Below are positions 1 to 11,959 of a stretch of DNA of 64,000 nucleotides, one piece after another (within the stretch, counting starts at the first letter, position 1; the number at the start of each line of letters is the position of its first letter). The stretch is from Pelodera strongyloides (taxonomy: Eukaryota > Nematoda > Chromadorea > Rhabditida > Rhabditidae). The stretch spans positions 558,001 through 622,000 of the forward strand of contig JAANDG010000005.1 in the NCBI GenBank assembly GCA_036852015.1. Reading direction: 5' to 3'. The position numbers were made by a program, and so were the translations under genes. The notes below the pieces were generated by a model. The model did not search any database and was not told the origin of the DNA. It saw nothing but the letters and a program-made list of their open reading frames with translations.

Positions 1-469
1 ATCCTGCTCCCAAGCCTTCGTATCGCTCCTACCCAGCTCCAAAGCCATCCTACCCGGTAGCTCCTCCTTCGTACCCGGCACCCAAGCCTTCGTACCCGGC
101 ACCCAAGCCTACCCATCCCCATACCCACCTCGTACCCGGCACCCAAGCCTTCGTACCCGGCAACCAAGCCTTCATACCCGGCACCCAAGCCTTCATACCC
201 GGCACCCAAGCCTTCGTACCCGGCACCCAAGCCTTCGTATCCTGCTCCTAAGCCATCGCACCCAGCTCCAAAGCCATCCTACCCGGTAGCTCCTCCTTCG
301 TACCCGGCACCCAAGCCTTCGTACCCGGCACCCAAGCCTTCATACCCGGCACCCAAGCCTTCATACCCGGCACCCAAGCCTTCGTACCCGGCACCCAAGC
401 CTTCGTACCCGGCACCCAAGCCTTCGTACCCGGCACCCAAGCCTTCGTACCCGGCACCTATGAAACCTG
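1..469 (+). repeat. Coding tandem repeat, 21-bp KPSYPAP units (first proline tract)
   Basis: Units of about 21 bp encode YPAPKPS. The reading frame shifts by one base within the irregular stretch at 110-135 (THPHTH). Before it the repeat reads in one frame, and after it the frame that joins the TIL exon at 651. The tract ends at a GTATGA donor after base 469. Because the unit is low-complexity, all frames on both strands stay open here, and antisense frames should not be read as genes. Confidence 0.85.
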
Positions 470-3400
470 GTATGATCTTCAATTATAAACCTGCCATAAA
501 CAACCTTCCCATGGCAACGACAACCATCCATAGCGTGACATAGTCTGATACTTTTTTTTACACATTTACTGGGCCTGTTTTGTGTGTTTCTCTATTTTAA
601 TATAACTTTGTATTTATGAGCTGCTAAGTGTAAATAATCATTTTTTTTAGTTTGTGGCCCAGGGGAAGTATGGGCTGAGTGCGGAAATCACTGCGATCCA
701 ACATGCGAAAATTTGATGCCGGTCAGCTTTTTTAATGGCAATTGCCATGATAGACAATGTCTTTGAAAGAAACTTTGAATATACCTATCACAAAAAGGTG
801 CTAAAGCGAAATAGCGGCCGGTTTTTGAAAACATCGAGTAATTTATGCAGCTTATGCAAATGAACTAAATTTGAACATAAAATCGAGCGACATTCGAGCA
901 ACTTTGTATAAATAAAGCATTCTGTTGTTCACAAAAAAACCGGCCGGTATTTCGCTTTAAAGCGAAATGCTAGCCCCTTTGGAAAATTTGCATATGATAA
1001 GCAAATCCTATGTATCCTATGCTAATTTTGTACGATTGCCGTGGACGATCGTACAAAATTAGCATAGGATACATAGGATTTCCTTCTCATATGCAAATTT
1101 TCCAAAGAGACTAGCATTTCGCTTTAAAGCAGTATTGTACCTACTTCGGGAAATTCGCATACGATACCCATTTCCTACGTATCCGGTACACATTTTTGGT
1201 GCCTGTCTAAAGCATAGGATATGCGTATGATATGCAAATTTTCCAAAGTAGGTATGCTTTAATACTGTAGTTTTGATAACTCCCTGAATATTTTAGATTT
1301 GCACTCTTCAATGTGGGCCTCCGGCGTGTGCTTGTAAACCAAGTTATGCTAGGGACGCCACAGGAGTTTGCATTCCACAATCAGCCTGCAAGGTATGTAT
1401 GCTTATATCAAACTCCGTAAAACAGATAATAAGCCACTATGCCATATAAACACATACATCGGCAGAAGGGCGCAAGTTTCTGCGCTCAACATTTATGTTA
1501 CAAAATCGGCATCTATCTTGTGAATCTTACTTATGAAACTTGGGTGGTGCGCCGCCTGTAAATTGACAAGTAGGATGGGCACACCGCCCGTTTTTGTAGA
1601 TCGCACGCCGTCCTACGTTTCAATACAAAACAAATTTCAGAATATTCCCGACGGTGGCTATAGACGGAGAGCATAATGAACAAACGGAAGCATTTGAATG
1701 CTATTGATAATTTCGTATGATATCATTTATGCACTGATATTAATAAATATTTACTTACAAACATGTACTGCTTCAAAAAGTCTCTAACAATAAGACACAC
1801 ACTAGGAAGTTACAAAAAAAAACGAAAACTAAGCTAAATAGTTTCATCATTTTGATCTCGTTTTTCTTGTCAGATGATTTAATTGGCCCAATTCAGAATG
1901 AAATATTTCACCTAACGCTACCGCTCAATGTGCTATATGCTGAAAAGTTTCCCTTTTCATTTCTTGCATGCAAAAGTAAAGTGGCTATAATATAGAGGGA
2001 AACGCTCAGTTTTTCTCTCAAATTCAAATTCTTCCAAAACTCAAACTCAAACAAACTCAATGAACTGTTACTTTACTACCCTTACGGTTTCGGTACCTTC
2101 ATTAAAAAATTGTATTCACTTCTTACACACCTCAGACAAGGCTGGTGATTTAAAGGATCGCAGTCACTACAAAATCGTCGTTTTTCTTCGAGTTTACTTG
2201 TATTTAGTAAAGAATAGAGACAAATACTTTACCAAAACCGAATAATTTGAATTCCAACTCAGGGAGTGAACAAGTAGAAAAGTACCGCAGGATCACGAAA
2301 CGTGTTCATACAGCTGCTTCCCGATCGGGAGTATGCAAATTATTTCGGCAAATATCTGCATATTATATCTTTACATATACAGCAAGGGTCTACAGGCATA
2401 CACGTTTACGTTTCATAATCCCGCCGTAGTTAAGTAGAACTACTTTTCTACTTTCACTCCCTGAATTGGAATTCAAATTATTCGGTTTTGGTAAAGTATT
2501 TTCCTTTATTCTTTACTAAATTCAAGTAAACTCGAAGCAAAATGATGATTTTGGAGTGACTGCGATCCTTTAAATACGTATTTATCCCTTACATAAAGTC
2601 AATTTTTAAAGGTGGGCGCGTCTGTGTAGTCATTAGCCCTTTTTCATGGAAACTGTTATTTCAAGGTTAGTCTTTTGATGTGTTTTTCGATTTAAATAAA
2701 AAAAGCAAACATATCAAGGTATCCCATCAATTTTCTCAGATGAATGAAAGGAAAGTAGCACAAAATCTCTGCATTACTCGCGAATTACTTATTACCCCAA
2801 AAACGGAAGGAGCTTCAAGGTTATATAAAGGTCGAATAAAAGGGGAAAAAGGGAGAAGATAAGTCAAGAGAACACAAGTTTTACTCGTTTGCAAGGTACG
2901 CCTGGATTTCGAGTTTATCTGTTGGTTTATCCTATGCCTATGCTATACCACTTATCTTGTCTTTGATTAATGAGTGACAACGAATATAATCTTTTAATCA
3001 AATTAAGCACAGTATTTTATGACCAAGTGTAGACTCATTGACATACACTTCAAAGACATGCAAAAAAATCAAGACATGTATTCACTTTTTTTTGGCAATG
3101 CCCTTTGTTCATAAGACTGTACTGTATGTATGTATTTAGTATTTATACGTGTGTGGCAATCATGTCACACAATCTTGTTTCCTCTATTGCCCAAATCATA
3201 TCTTGATGCTTACTTCCTTATCGATATCTCAGCATAAACTTTCAAAGATAACATATGAATGATAAAGGATATATTCTTAAGATCTTTGTATGTGCTATGC
3301 ACCTGTAACCTTCGAACTCGAGTTGCGCCGACCCAATTTGGCCTATTTTGGTGGTATTTCTTTCTGCATACCAATTGCGTGAGTAACACAAAACAACAAT

Positions 3401-6400
3401 GTGTTAGTTGATAAAGAAGACAAAAATAATAGTATTTGATATATTGTAACATCGTGATTAAATACACACATAATAAAGTGTATATGACTGCAAGAAAGAG
3501 TTGCACGGCTAGTATCTCAAGCTCGGAAATATGCAAACTCGGAAAGAAATAGGTTGTTTTGTTCTACACTGTCTACACACTGTTGCTGTCAGTATCAACA
3601 ACAATTTATCATCAAACATTTGTAAATTAATAATGAAAAAACACCATTGTCAGGTTTTTTTCGTGGACGTTCGGGCTTGGAACTCAAACTTTCAAATGAT
3701 ACGGATGTTACTTGAGGTATGAGGAATCCAACTTGTTTGAAGTAAAAAAATATTATAACAATATCCAGCGTTACATTATCCATACATCGTTTACTTCGCT
3801 TTTAGACCTTCTGCATGCTTCTTCTCTATTCGGAGGCGCAGCAGAACCGATATGGAGATGAACCATCAACACTTACAAGTAAGGCTATATTCTAATCGTA
3901 TGCAACATCAAGTACGGCATACCGTCGTTAGCGCCTCAAGCACGCTTGATATCTATATCTTACACATACGCCCATGAACCCACTTGTCATACCGTTTTAT
4001 ATGTTTGTTATTCCGTAGTATTGAATTTGATCGTATTTAGGCGACTGTAATATATCGTGCAGACCTGGAACACATTGTGACGTGGTTTCTGGAAGGCCGA
4101 CATGCATACCCGACCCTTTTGAAATGGGTAAGGTTCTGTAGATCAGGAAACCGGAAGCAAATCATATACGTATTGTTAGAGATCTCTAGTTAGAAACGGA
4201 AGCATGTGTTTTAGCCTATGTAATTTAAAAAAACCGTACAAGATAGCACATTGAGGGGATATATAATTAATATCTTCCAAAACTTGGTGTCGTCATGCGA
4301 CTTTTTAATACAAAAGTCATAACGTCTCAACTTTCCCATATTACAAAACCATTTCAGGCATAACATGTGTGAATCTTCTCTGCGGATTTGGTCAGAAATG
4401 TATCGACACTAATGAGGGAGCATATTGCAAGTCAACACTCCCAGTATACCCACCGGGAGTCTTTAACCCATTCCATCCAGGACCAGTAGTTCTCCCCCCA
4501 CGCATCATTCCCAGTCCTACTAAACCACAACGGTTGAGAACGGATAAGGCCTACCAGCCTGTAACGAAACCTTCCCGCCCGGCGCACAAACCATCGTACC
4601 CGGCACACAAGCCATCGTACCCGGCACCCAAGCCTTCGTACCAGGCACACAAACCATCCTTCCCGGCACACACGCCTTCGTACCCGGCACCCAAGCCATC
4701 GTACCCGGCACACAAGCCATTCGTACCCGGCACACAAACCATCCTTCCCGGCACACAAGCCTTCGTACCCGGCACCCAAGCCTTCGTACCAGGCACACAA
4801 ACCATCCTTCCCGGCACACAAGCCTTCGTACCCGGCACCCAAGCCTTCGTACCAGGCACACAAACCATCCTTCCCGGCACACAAGCCTTCGTACCCGGCA
4901 CCCAAGCCTTCGTACCAGGCACACAAACCATCCTTGCCGGCACACAAGCCTTCGTACCCGGCAGCCAAGCCATCCTTCCCGGCTCACAAACCGTCGTACC
5001 CGGCACCCACGCCATCGTACCCAGCTCCCAAGCCATCCTACCAGACTCACAAACCATCGTACCCGGCACCCAAGACATCGTACCCAGCTCCCAAGCCATC
5101 CTACCAGACTCACAAACCATCGTACCCGGCACCCAAGCCATCGTACCCAGCTCCCAAGCCATCCTACCCGACTCACAAACCATCGTACCCGGCAGCCAAG
5201 CCATCGTACCCAGCTCCCAAGCCATCCTACCCGACTCACAAACCATCGTACCCGGCTCACAAACCATCCTACCCGGCACCCAAACCGTCGTATCCAGCCC
5301 CTAAGCCGTCGTACCCAACACGAAAGATTTCGTACCCAGAGCCCAAAGCATCGTACCCGTCACATAAATCATCGTACCCGGCACCCAAGCCAGCTCCTTC
5401 CCATCCAGTTCCCGCTCCATCTTACCCAGCCCCCGCTCCCGCTCCACCATATCCAGCACCCGGGCCCGCTCCATCATACCCAGCTCCATCTCCCGCTTCC
5501 GCTCCATCATACCCAGCTCCATCTCCCGCTCCCGCTCCCGCTCCATCATACCCAGCTCCATCTCCCGCTCCCGCTCCGTCATACCCAGCTCCCTCTCCCG
5601 CGCCCACTCCATCATACCCAGCTCCTTCTCCCGCGCCCGCTCCATCATACCCAGCTCCTTCTCCGGCGCCCGCTCCATCATACCCAGCTCCAGCACCCGC
5701 GCCCGCTCCATCATACCCAGCTCCAACATCACCGCCCGCTCCATCATACCCAGCTCCAACAACAGCGCCCGCTCCATCATACCCAGCTCCAACATCAGCG
5801 CCCGCTCCATCGTACCCAGCTCCCTCTCCCGCGCCCGCTCCATCATACCCAGCTCCATCTCCCGCTCCCGCTCCATCATATCCAGCTCCAGCACCCGCGC
5901 CCTCGCCATCATATCCAGCACCCTCTCCCGCGCCCGCTCCATCATACCCAGCTCCAGCACCCGCGCCCGCTCCATCATACCCAGCTCCAACATCAGCGCC
6001 CGCTCCATCATACCCAGCTCCATCTCCCGCGCCCGCTCCATCATACCCAGCACCATCTCCCGCGCCCGCTCCATCATATCCAGCACCCTCTCCCGCGCCC
6101 GCTCCATCATACCCAGCTCCAGCACCCGCGCCCGCTCCATCATACCCAGCTCCAACATCAGCGCCCGCTCCATCATACCCAGCTCCATCTCCCGCTCCCG
6201 CTCCATCATACCCAGCTCCATCTCCCGCCCGCTCCATCATACCCAGCACCCTTCCCCATGCCCTCTCCGCTATACCCAGCACCCTCTCCCGAGTCCGCTC
6301 CATCATACACAGTATCAGCACCCACGCCTGCCCCAGCCAACACAGCACCCGTGTCCGTTCCAGCTGTCACACCGGCAATGCCACCCGCTGCAGTGCCCCC

Positions 6401-8587
6401 GTCATATCAAGGTAATTTATGTCTTATTTAGTTTGTCATGCTTGAGGTTAACTTTATTTTCTCACAAACATACATAAACGGGGAGTTTTTAGCTTCACAA
6501 CACGTCGACTATCAAGAAGAGACGAACACTCCTGAAGTCACAACTAACCTTGGTATATCTATTAAAATACGTATGAAAATTCTTTATAATAATACTAGTC
6601 GGCTCACGCCGCCTGAGGCGACTTACATGAAAATATGATTGGTTTAGCATGGGCATACTTATATAGAAAGTTTCAAATGTATCATAAGAAATTCGCATAA
6701 TAGGAAACAATTGCATATGCATACATCGATATTGAGCTGCGAAACTCTTTTTATAACCGAACACGAAATTTGCATTTCGTAACGCACATCGGTATGCAAA
6801 TTAGGCTACAGTTACTCTTTTTATATAATAAGATAAGATAATATAATAAAGATTATTAGTTCAGTTCTAATCTTTATATAATAAAGATTATTAGTTCAGT
6901 TCATGTTGACAAAGTTCAAGATAGAATCAACAATTTAAATTTAGCTTGTGGCGAAAATGAGGAAGTCGGTCCGTGCGGTAATTTATGCGAACCAACGTGC
7001 TTCGACAGTGCACCGGTGAGATTGACAAACTGTTTGAAATGTATGAAGGACAACTGTATTCATATCTATTTATGCTTACAGTACGTGAGCTCGAATTGAG
7101 CGCAATTTTTATAATAATCGTACTCATTCGCATATGTAAAGAATGAGTATGCAGTTATCCAATATCCGCTTCAAAGACCGACTGTTATACCCCTTTAAAT
7201 AGCGCATATCATAACAGCAGGACTAGTTCGTAGGCGGTAAATTGTTACACCCAATGCATCTACCTAATGATATCTGTTTAAAAATTACCGTATTATGTCA
7301 AGTTACAACATTGGTTGCTTATTGTTCGTTACTTATATGAGCAGTGTTTCAAACTTAATATGTATGGAAACTGTGGGTAAACGCTAGTAATCTGGGATCA
7401 TGCATGGTGTGTGAATGAACGTTTAGGAAAAAAATGTATATTTCAGGTGTGCATTGAAATCTGCGCCCCTCCCGCATGTATTTGCAAGCAGGGATTCCTG
7501 AGAGATCCGATACGAAATCAATGTGTCACTTCATTCCAATGCCCACAGATACAACCTCCATTTGAGCCGCCGTATGGTTTAATTTTGTCGAGAGAGTATT
7601 ATGTGGACTTCGCACCTTCGACATATGCTACTTTTCATGATGAAGGATTCTAGCGGAGTTACTAACGAAAAGCTCATTGTTAGAACTGGGCCTGTGAAGC
7701 TCTGCTTTATTTGTATAATTGGCTTTATCATTCGAGCAATTCAAGCTTGCGATAATAGTTTGACCCGAAGCATAATACACACCATGTGTAAAGAGCCAAT
7801 GCATGCAAAAGTGGAATTTTTTTTCCAATTTTTCCAATTTTTTCCACTAAATTTTCACAGAAATGACTACAATCCGTGTGCTGCAACGACATGCTTGGTT
7901 GGCTCTGAGTGTATTGTAAAAGACGACCCTTCTTGTACAGAAACCACGTGCCAGAAAATCGGAGTTTGCGTTCCCGGAGAGCAACATGGTAATGCTTTGA
8001 TCCCTTATCGTTACTTCGATATTAGGTAGTAATATTACATGTTCTGTCAGGAAAGAAATATTTTACATAAAAATGTTGACATGCAGCCGTTTACGGTTAA
8101 CTCAAGTATTTTCGAAAAATTGAAAAGTTCCGAAAAAAGAAGGAGTTGCAAACGGTTTGTGCTTATTTAGAGTGTGATGAGGGCGAGATCTGGAGCCAGT
8201 GTGGAAATCACTGCGATTCAACGTGTGGAAATCTAATGCAGGTTTGTTCTTATAACCTTTTCTGGCCTATACGAAAACCAACTTTGTTTCATCGTAAACA
8301 TTTCTCCCAGGGAGCATTCCCGGTGAAGAAGATGGTGTCCCCCTACCGGGGAACTGAGTGATGAATACTTGGGCCCCGACCTATGCACTTCTTAGTTCTT
8401 ATCGTTCGGAGGGAGGACGGTCTTAGTCTTATTGTCAGATTATTATCTACCAGCGCTTTACGTTGTTTAGGCTTGCACTCTACAATGTGGTCCGGCCGCT
8501 TGTGCATGTAAACTGAACTATGCGAGAGATAATCTTGGGAAGTGTATCCGACACGAATTATGTCCCAATGTGGGTATTTTTCTATAA
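1..8587 (+). CDS. Secreted proline-rich multi-TIL-domain protein (5' end outside window)
   Basis: Probably an extracellular protease-inhibitor-like or matrix protein; this role is inferred from the TIL domains. Exons by phase: to 469, 651-721, 1297-1392, 3806-3878, 4041-4127, 4358-6411, 6945-7015, 7447-7595, 7861-7988, 8171-8241, 8471-8587 (stop TAA). TIL domain 1 (651-1392), TIL 2 (6945-7595) and TIL 3 (8171-8587) are each split into a 71-bp first exon and a second exon; TIL 1 and TIL 3 show the ten-cysteine pattern, for example ECGNHCDPTC followed by CGPPACAC. Short cysteine modules at 4041-4440 (CRPGTHC, CGFGQKC) and 7861-7988 are EGF-like or unassigned. A tract of KPSYPA and APSYPAP repeats fills 4564-6411, and a similar tract opens the window. 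The proline tracts change frame near 110-135, 4720 and 6226, so the gene is either damaged or misassembled there. Splice phases match at every other junction. Confidence 0.72.
802..1270. repeat. Three adjacent palindromic MITE-like elements in an intron
   Basis: Element 1 (802-961) has termini TAAAGCGAAAT with CCGGCCGG just inside. Element 2 (956-1128) is an almost perfect palindrome containing GGAAAATTTGCATATG on both arms. Element 3 (1127-1270) is a diverged version of element 2. Neighbours share the TTTAAA junction. No transposase reading frame is present. They lie in the intron that splits TIL domain 1. Confidence 0.8.
2149..2574. repeat. Palindromic MITE-like element, TTTAAAGGATCGC termini
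   Basis: The arms at about 2149-2285 and 2440-2574 are inverted copies: TTTAAAGGATCGCAGTCACT at the left matches AGTGACTGCGATCCTTTAAA at the right. Nothing coding is recognised between the arms. It lies in the 2.4-kb intron between the exons ending at 1392 and starting at 3806. Confidence 0.8.
4564..6411 (+). repeat. Coding tandem repeat, KPSYPA then APSYPAP units (second proline tract)
   Basis: The first half (to about 5390) consists of KPSYPA-type units of 21 bp, and the second half of APAPSYPAPS-type units of 30-33 bp. An extra T at about 4720 (CCATTCG where sister units have CCATCG) moves the frame by +1. A two-base deletion near 6226 (CCCGCCCGC where sister units have CCCGCGCCCGC) moves it again. 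Only after both changes does the tract end in the frame that splices to the TIL exon at 6945. Without correction the first frame stops at 5304. Confidence 0.85.
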
Positions 8588-8918
8588 TATTTATAATGGT
8601 TTGAAAAGTAATACAGACTTCGCTCCTTTTTTCATGTGAGCTAGTACAAAGCGTTTTTTTTTATGAATTGCCCAACATTGATGAGAGTCCACTCACTTCT
8701 CCAGTATGCCTTGAAACATAAAGGGCTATTGGGCGACACAACTTGGTATTGCGCAGCTATTGGCAGCTCTATTTTCAAGGTGTAAGACCGATGTGACCTA
8801 TTATTATCATTTATGAACAATCCTCATTCAGAGCAATAACAGTCCGGAAACGGGAGGATATAAGAAGCTCCGGAAAGTCTAAAATATTTCCTGTATTTGT
8901 TCTAATGAAAAGATCCTC

Positions 8919-8961
8919 TAATAAATGAAGCTTTATTTCATTGTATTTCGTGTGTTTTATT
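8919..8961. terminator. Overlapping polyadenylation signals of two convergent genes
   Basis: AATAAA at about 8919 on the plus strand lies 330 bp after the TIL gene stop. TTTATT at 8956-8961 is an AATAAA for the minus-strand gene, 19 bp after its stop at 8980. The interval is itself partly palindromic (AATGAAGC and GCTTTATTTCATT). Confidence 0.45.
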
Positions 8962-8979
8962 TTTGAAGAATGCATTATT

Positions 8980-11959
8980 TCAACAACAATGAGCAAAAAT
9001 CTCCTTCTGTTCGCAAGTGGTTCCACGTGGGCAGAAATTATCGGAGCAACTCTTTCCAATGAGAGTTTGTTGCCATTCACTATTTCTTTCACGTACGGGA
9101 GAGCGACGATTCGCACATCTTGGATGATAATTGGCCGAGTAAAGATCTGAAAACGAAAGTAGAAAACGTATTTGGAGAAATAAGTGCGTCACGAGTCTAG
9201 TGGCCAGTGGGTCCGCGACGTAGCTGAATCCCGGGGATGCGCGGCAAATGTCTGACGCGGAATGAGGAGTCAGTGCACTAGCGAAAACCTAGCGAATACT
9301 GAGTGAGGTGCGCGGCTATTTTTAGGCTCAATTCCATGTTTTCGTCGCGCACAATTATATATCCGCGTTGCAGCATTCGCGCATCTTTGGCACCCCCACG
9401 GCACTCATTTATGCGCAGTCTCGAGAATCTGAAAGCGTACCTTCATTTTCAATTCTGCAACACGACCCAAAGAATGCGCCCATCACACATCTGTATCCAC
9501 TCGGACATTCTGAATCTGGATTCTTCGGTTGTCCGACAGGTTGAGAAGTAGGGCGGATTTGGGGGTTCTGCGTAGGACTGAAGCCGGCAAGCACTGACTA
9601 AAAAAAAGTATTCGTCTAGCAAACATAATTTTCCCATTCTGTTTTATTGTGCTATAAGTGCCATCCTTTTTACACGTATAAAGTATAAAGAGTAGGTTTA
9701 TAAAACACAAATCATCGTTGGAAAGTTACGTCTAATAAGCCTTAATAAATGAAGGAAAATGTTTATTGATAATCAAGTACGATCGAATAGTAAAGGACAA
9801 CTCACCGCCCCACAATTAATTGTTTGTCCATCGCGCCCCACTGCGGGGGGATCCATTCCCGAACAACCAGAGAGATCAGCTGCAACAATGTATTATTTAA
9901 TATACTGTATAGAGATAACAACGCCAAATGATTTCTTTTTTTCGAGATAGTTATATGTAAATAATTACACGTTAATCACATCTCTTACTAACATGGTCAA
10001 CACCTTTATACTGGTCATTTTCTTTTACTCAAAACTCACAAGAAATTATGAAAATATTCAAACTAACGCAGTTTGCACTCTCCCGCACAAGCGGAGCGCG
10101 TCGGATATCTGTTGTCGTTTCCCGCGCATCCCAAGTATTCAAATGCAAGACATTCAAAGGTGGAAACGTCAAAGTAGTACTGAAAATGGAACACATTGTA
10201 TATTCGACTCTAAACAGCAAATAGTTGGTCTAGACTTCTTAGATTTCTATCATGCTGATACATCTGAACGCTGTGCCTGAAAGAAAATGAACTATTGAAG
10301 TAAATCAATGGATTATATCTTGTAGACATCAAGGTTACATACCAAAGTATTGACAAAACAAAAGTTGAAAACAAAAGAAAACAATATCTCCAAACAAAGA
10401 CAGACAACGTTCAAATTACTGTACATATACAGACAGGAATGTAATTAGCATTACCTGAATAGTTGGATTATATTTCGCGCATCGCTGTCCTCTGTCCTTG
10501 TCTAATTTGCATGACTCTTTACCAACTGGATATACCGTTTGTCCTTTTGCGGATGGGAAAGTGCCATTTGATGAATCTGTAAAATAATTCATAAATACGC
10601 AACAAAAAATTATTATATTCAGATCTTCCCTCTTTAGGTCCAATACGTATTTTAATTTACTGGTAGGAGATAAACATAGACCGATGAGTATTATAAGAAA
10701 TTGATGAGGTCCATTGACCCGTTACTGGTAACTCTTATCTAAATTGTTGAACTTCTAATTTACAAGAAATTGTCGTAATTCGATAATTAGACTGACGTTG
10801 CTGTGTCGTTCCTCCACATACCATTACTTCGAAACCAGTCACTTTCTTCTTGGTTCCGGGAATTTCTTTTCCGGTTTCAGGATTTACACAGAAACAGGTA
10901 CGGCGGTCAGCTGTACATTGGACATGCTGGAAGTCGCCTAAAAAGTAAACAGGTTTTATTTCGGATATTTTTAAGTGAAAGACAAGCACGGGTCGCGAAC
11001 ACACTGCGCTGCTGTGGCGAATCATTGGCCGGGACGCGGCACGCTCGCCGACTGGAACCGCACATCCTTCAGGCCCACTCGGGGTCCTCCAGTTATCCAG
11101 CGTTCCACCTATCAAATACTTATTGGAACAGGAAAATATATGTTGAGGACTTCACAGTGGCTTAATCTATGTATTGACTTGGAACTAATTATGGTACGTA
11201 GTAAATTCAAATACCTTTTCTATTGTCACATAGCGGGATATAGTTGTCAGACGGTGGTTGACCGTGCGCATACGCTTGCTTCAGACTATTGTAGCAAGCT
11301 GAACAATGAATAAAAATAATTATTGGGGAAAATATTTTATATTCACTTGTAGTTCGAGAGCACTACAAAGTAAGACGGAAAAGAAAACGAAACATCAATG
11401 ATTATAGATAGAGACAAAGAGAGGTACATAATACAGGGAGAGGATGTTGAAAGAAGTATATAGAGAGAGATAAAATAGAGAGAGAAGCCGAGGATAGAAA
11501 GCATAGTGAGATCAGAAATCGAGAAGGAGAAAGTTATTTACCTGAGCATGTAGGTGCAGTTTGTTTATTCGTCGTTCTAGTCTCATATGCAATCTCCCCA
11601 TTATTCGCTTGCACACAGAAACATGACTTGGCATCACATTGGACCAATTCGAAATAACCTGAAAAATGAAATAGGCATTGTAATGAAACTATGAAAAGCT
11701 TTTAGTGGAGCTTATGAAAAGCTCTAATTGAAGCTATGCGGAACATGTCATAAGCAAACTTATAAACTGTATTGTACCATCCTTGAATAAAGGTGCACGC
11801 TCTTGAAGCGTAAAAGATTTTTTTGTATTGTATACAGAAAGAGAGCGCTTAGGTAGTATGATTGGTAGAGGAATTTCTTTTATTCAAACGAGCTACCTGC
11901 TGCTGTACACTTCATCCCATTGTTCAGCATTCGACACGGTCCATCATCAGGAGAAGCGC
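8980..11959 (-). CDS. Secreted thyroglobulin-1 / Kunitz / lustrin-domain protein (5' end not found)
   Basis: Likely a secreted multidomain protease inhibitor. Exons on the minus strand: 11959-11897 (acceptor unclear), 11658-11542, 10937-10764, 10576-10455, 10179-10068, 9879-9806, 9567-9441, 9146-8980 (stop TGA). Phases agree at every junction from 11897 to the stop. Domains in order: thyroglobulin type-1 (ELVQCDAKSCFCV), a second thyroglobulin type-1 (HVQCTADRRTCFCVNPETG), Kunitz/BPTI across 10576-10068 (KESCKLDKDRGQRC, then YYFDVSTFECLAFEYLGCAG and ACAGEC), then two lustrin-type cysteine segments (CPSGYRCVMGAFFGSCC and CPRGTTCEQKEIFAHCC) at the C-terminus. The mix recalls papilin-like nematode proteins. 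The signal peptide and first exons were not located upstream of 11959. Confidence 0.75.
9195..9370. other. GC-rich segment inside an intron
   Basis: This stretch is markedly richer in GC than its AT-rich surroundings and contains several near-palindromic GCGCGG/CCGCG pieces. It lies in the intron between the exons starting at 9146 and ending at 9441. Similar GC-rich islands occur near 18000-18250, 30540-30700 and 36540-36720. I see no coding frame. Confidence 0.35.
11737..11816 (+). mobile_element. 5'-truncated 3' end of SINE family B
   Basis: About 80 bp matching the tail of the minus-strand SINE at 45811-46085. Shared blocks are GCGGAACATGTCATAAGCAA and CCTTGAATAAAGGTGCACGC, ending CTCTTGAAGCGTAAAA. 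Only the 3' end is present, as expected for incomplete reverse transcription. It lies in an intron of the thyroglobulin/Kunitz gene, upstream of the exon starting at 11658. Confidence 0.75.

Noticed and set aside
4432..6348. Long open frames on the minus strand across the proline-rich tract (Gly/Tyr/Asp- or Met/Glu-rich repeats)
   Set aside because: The tandem units are multiples of three and lack stops in most frames, so antisense frames stay open by composition. No start context, splice sites or domain support them.
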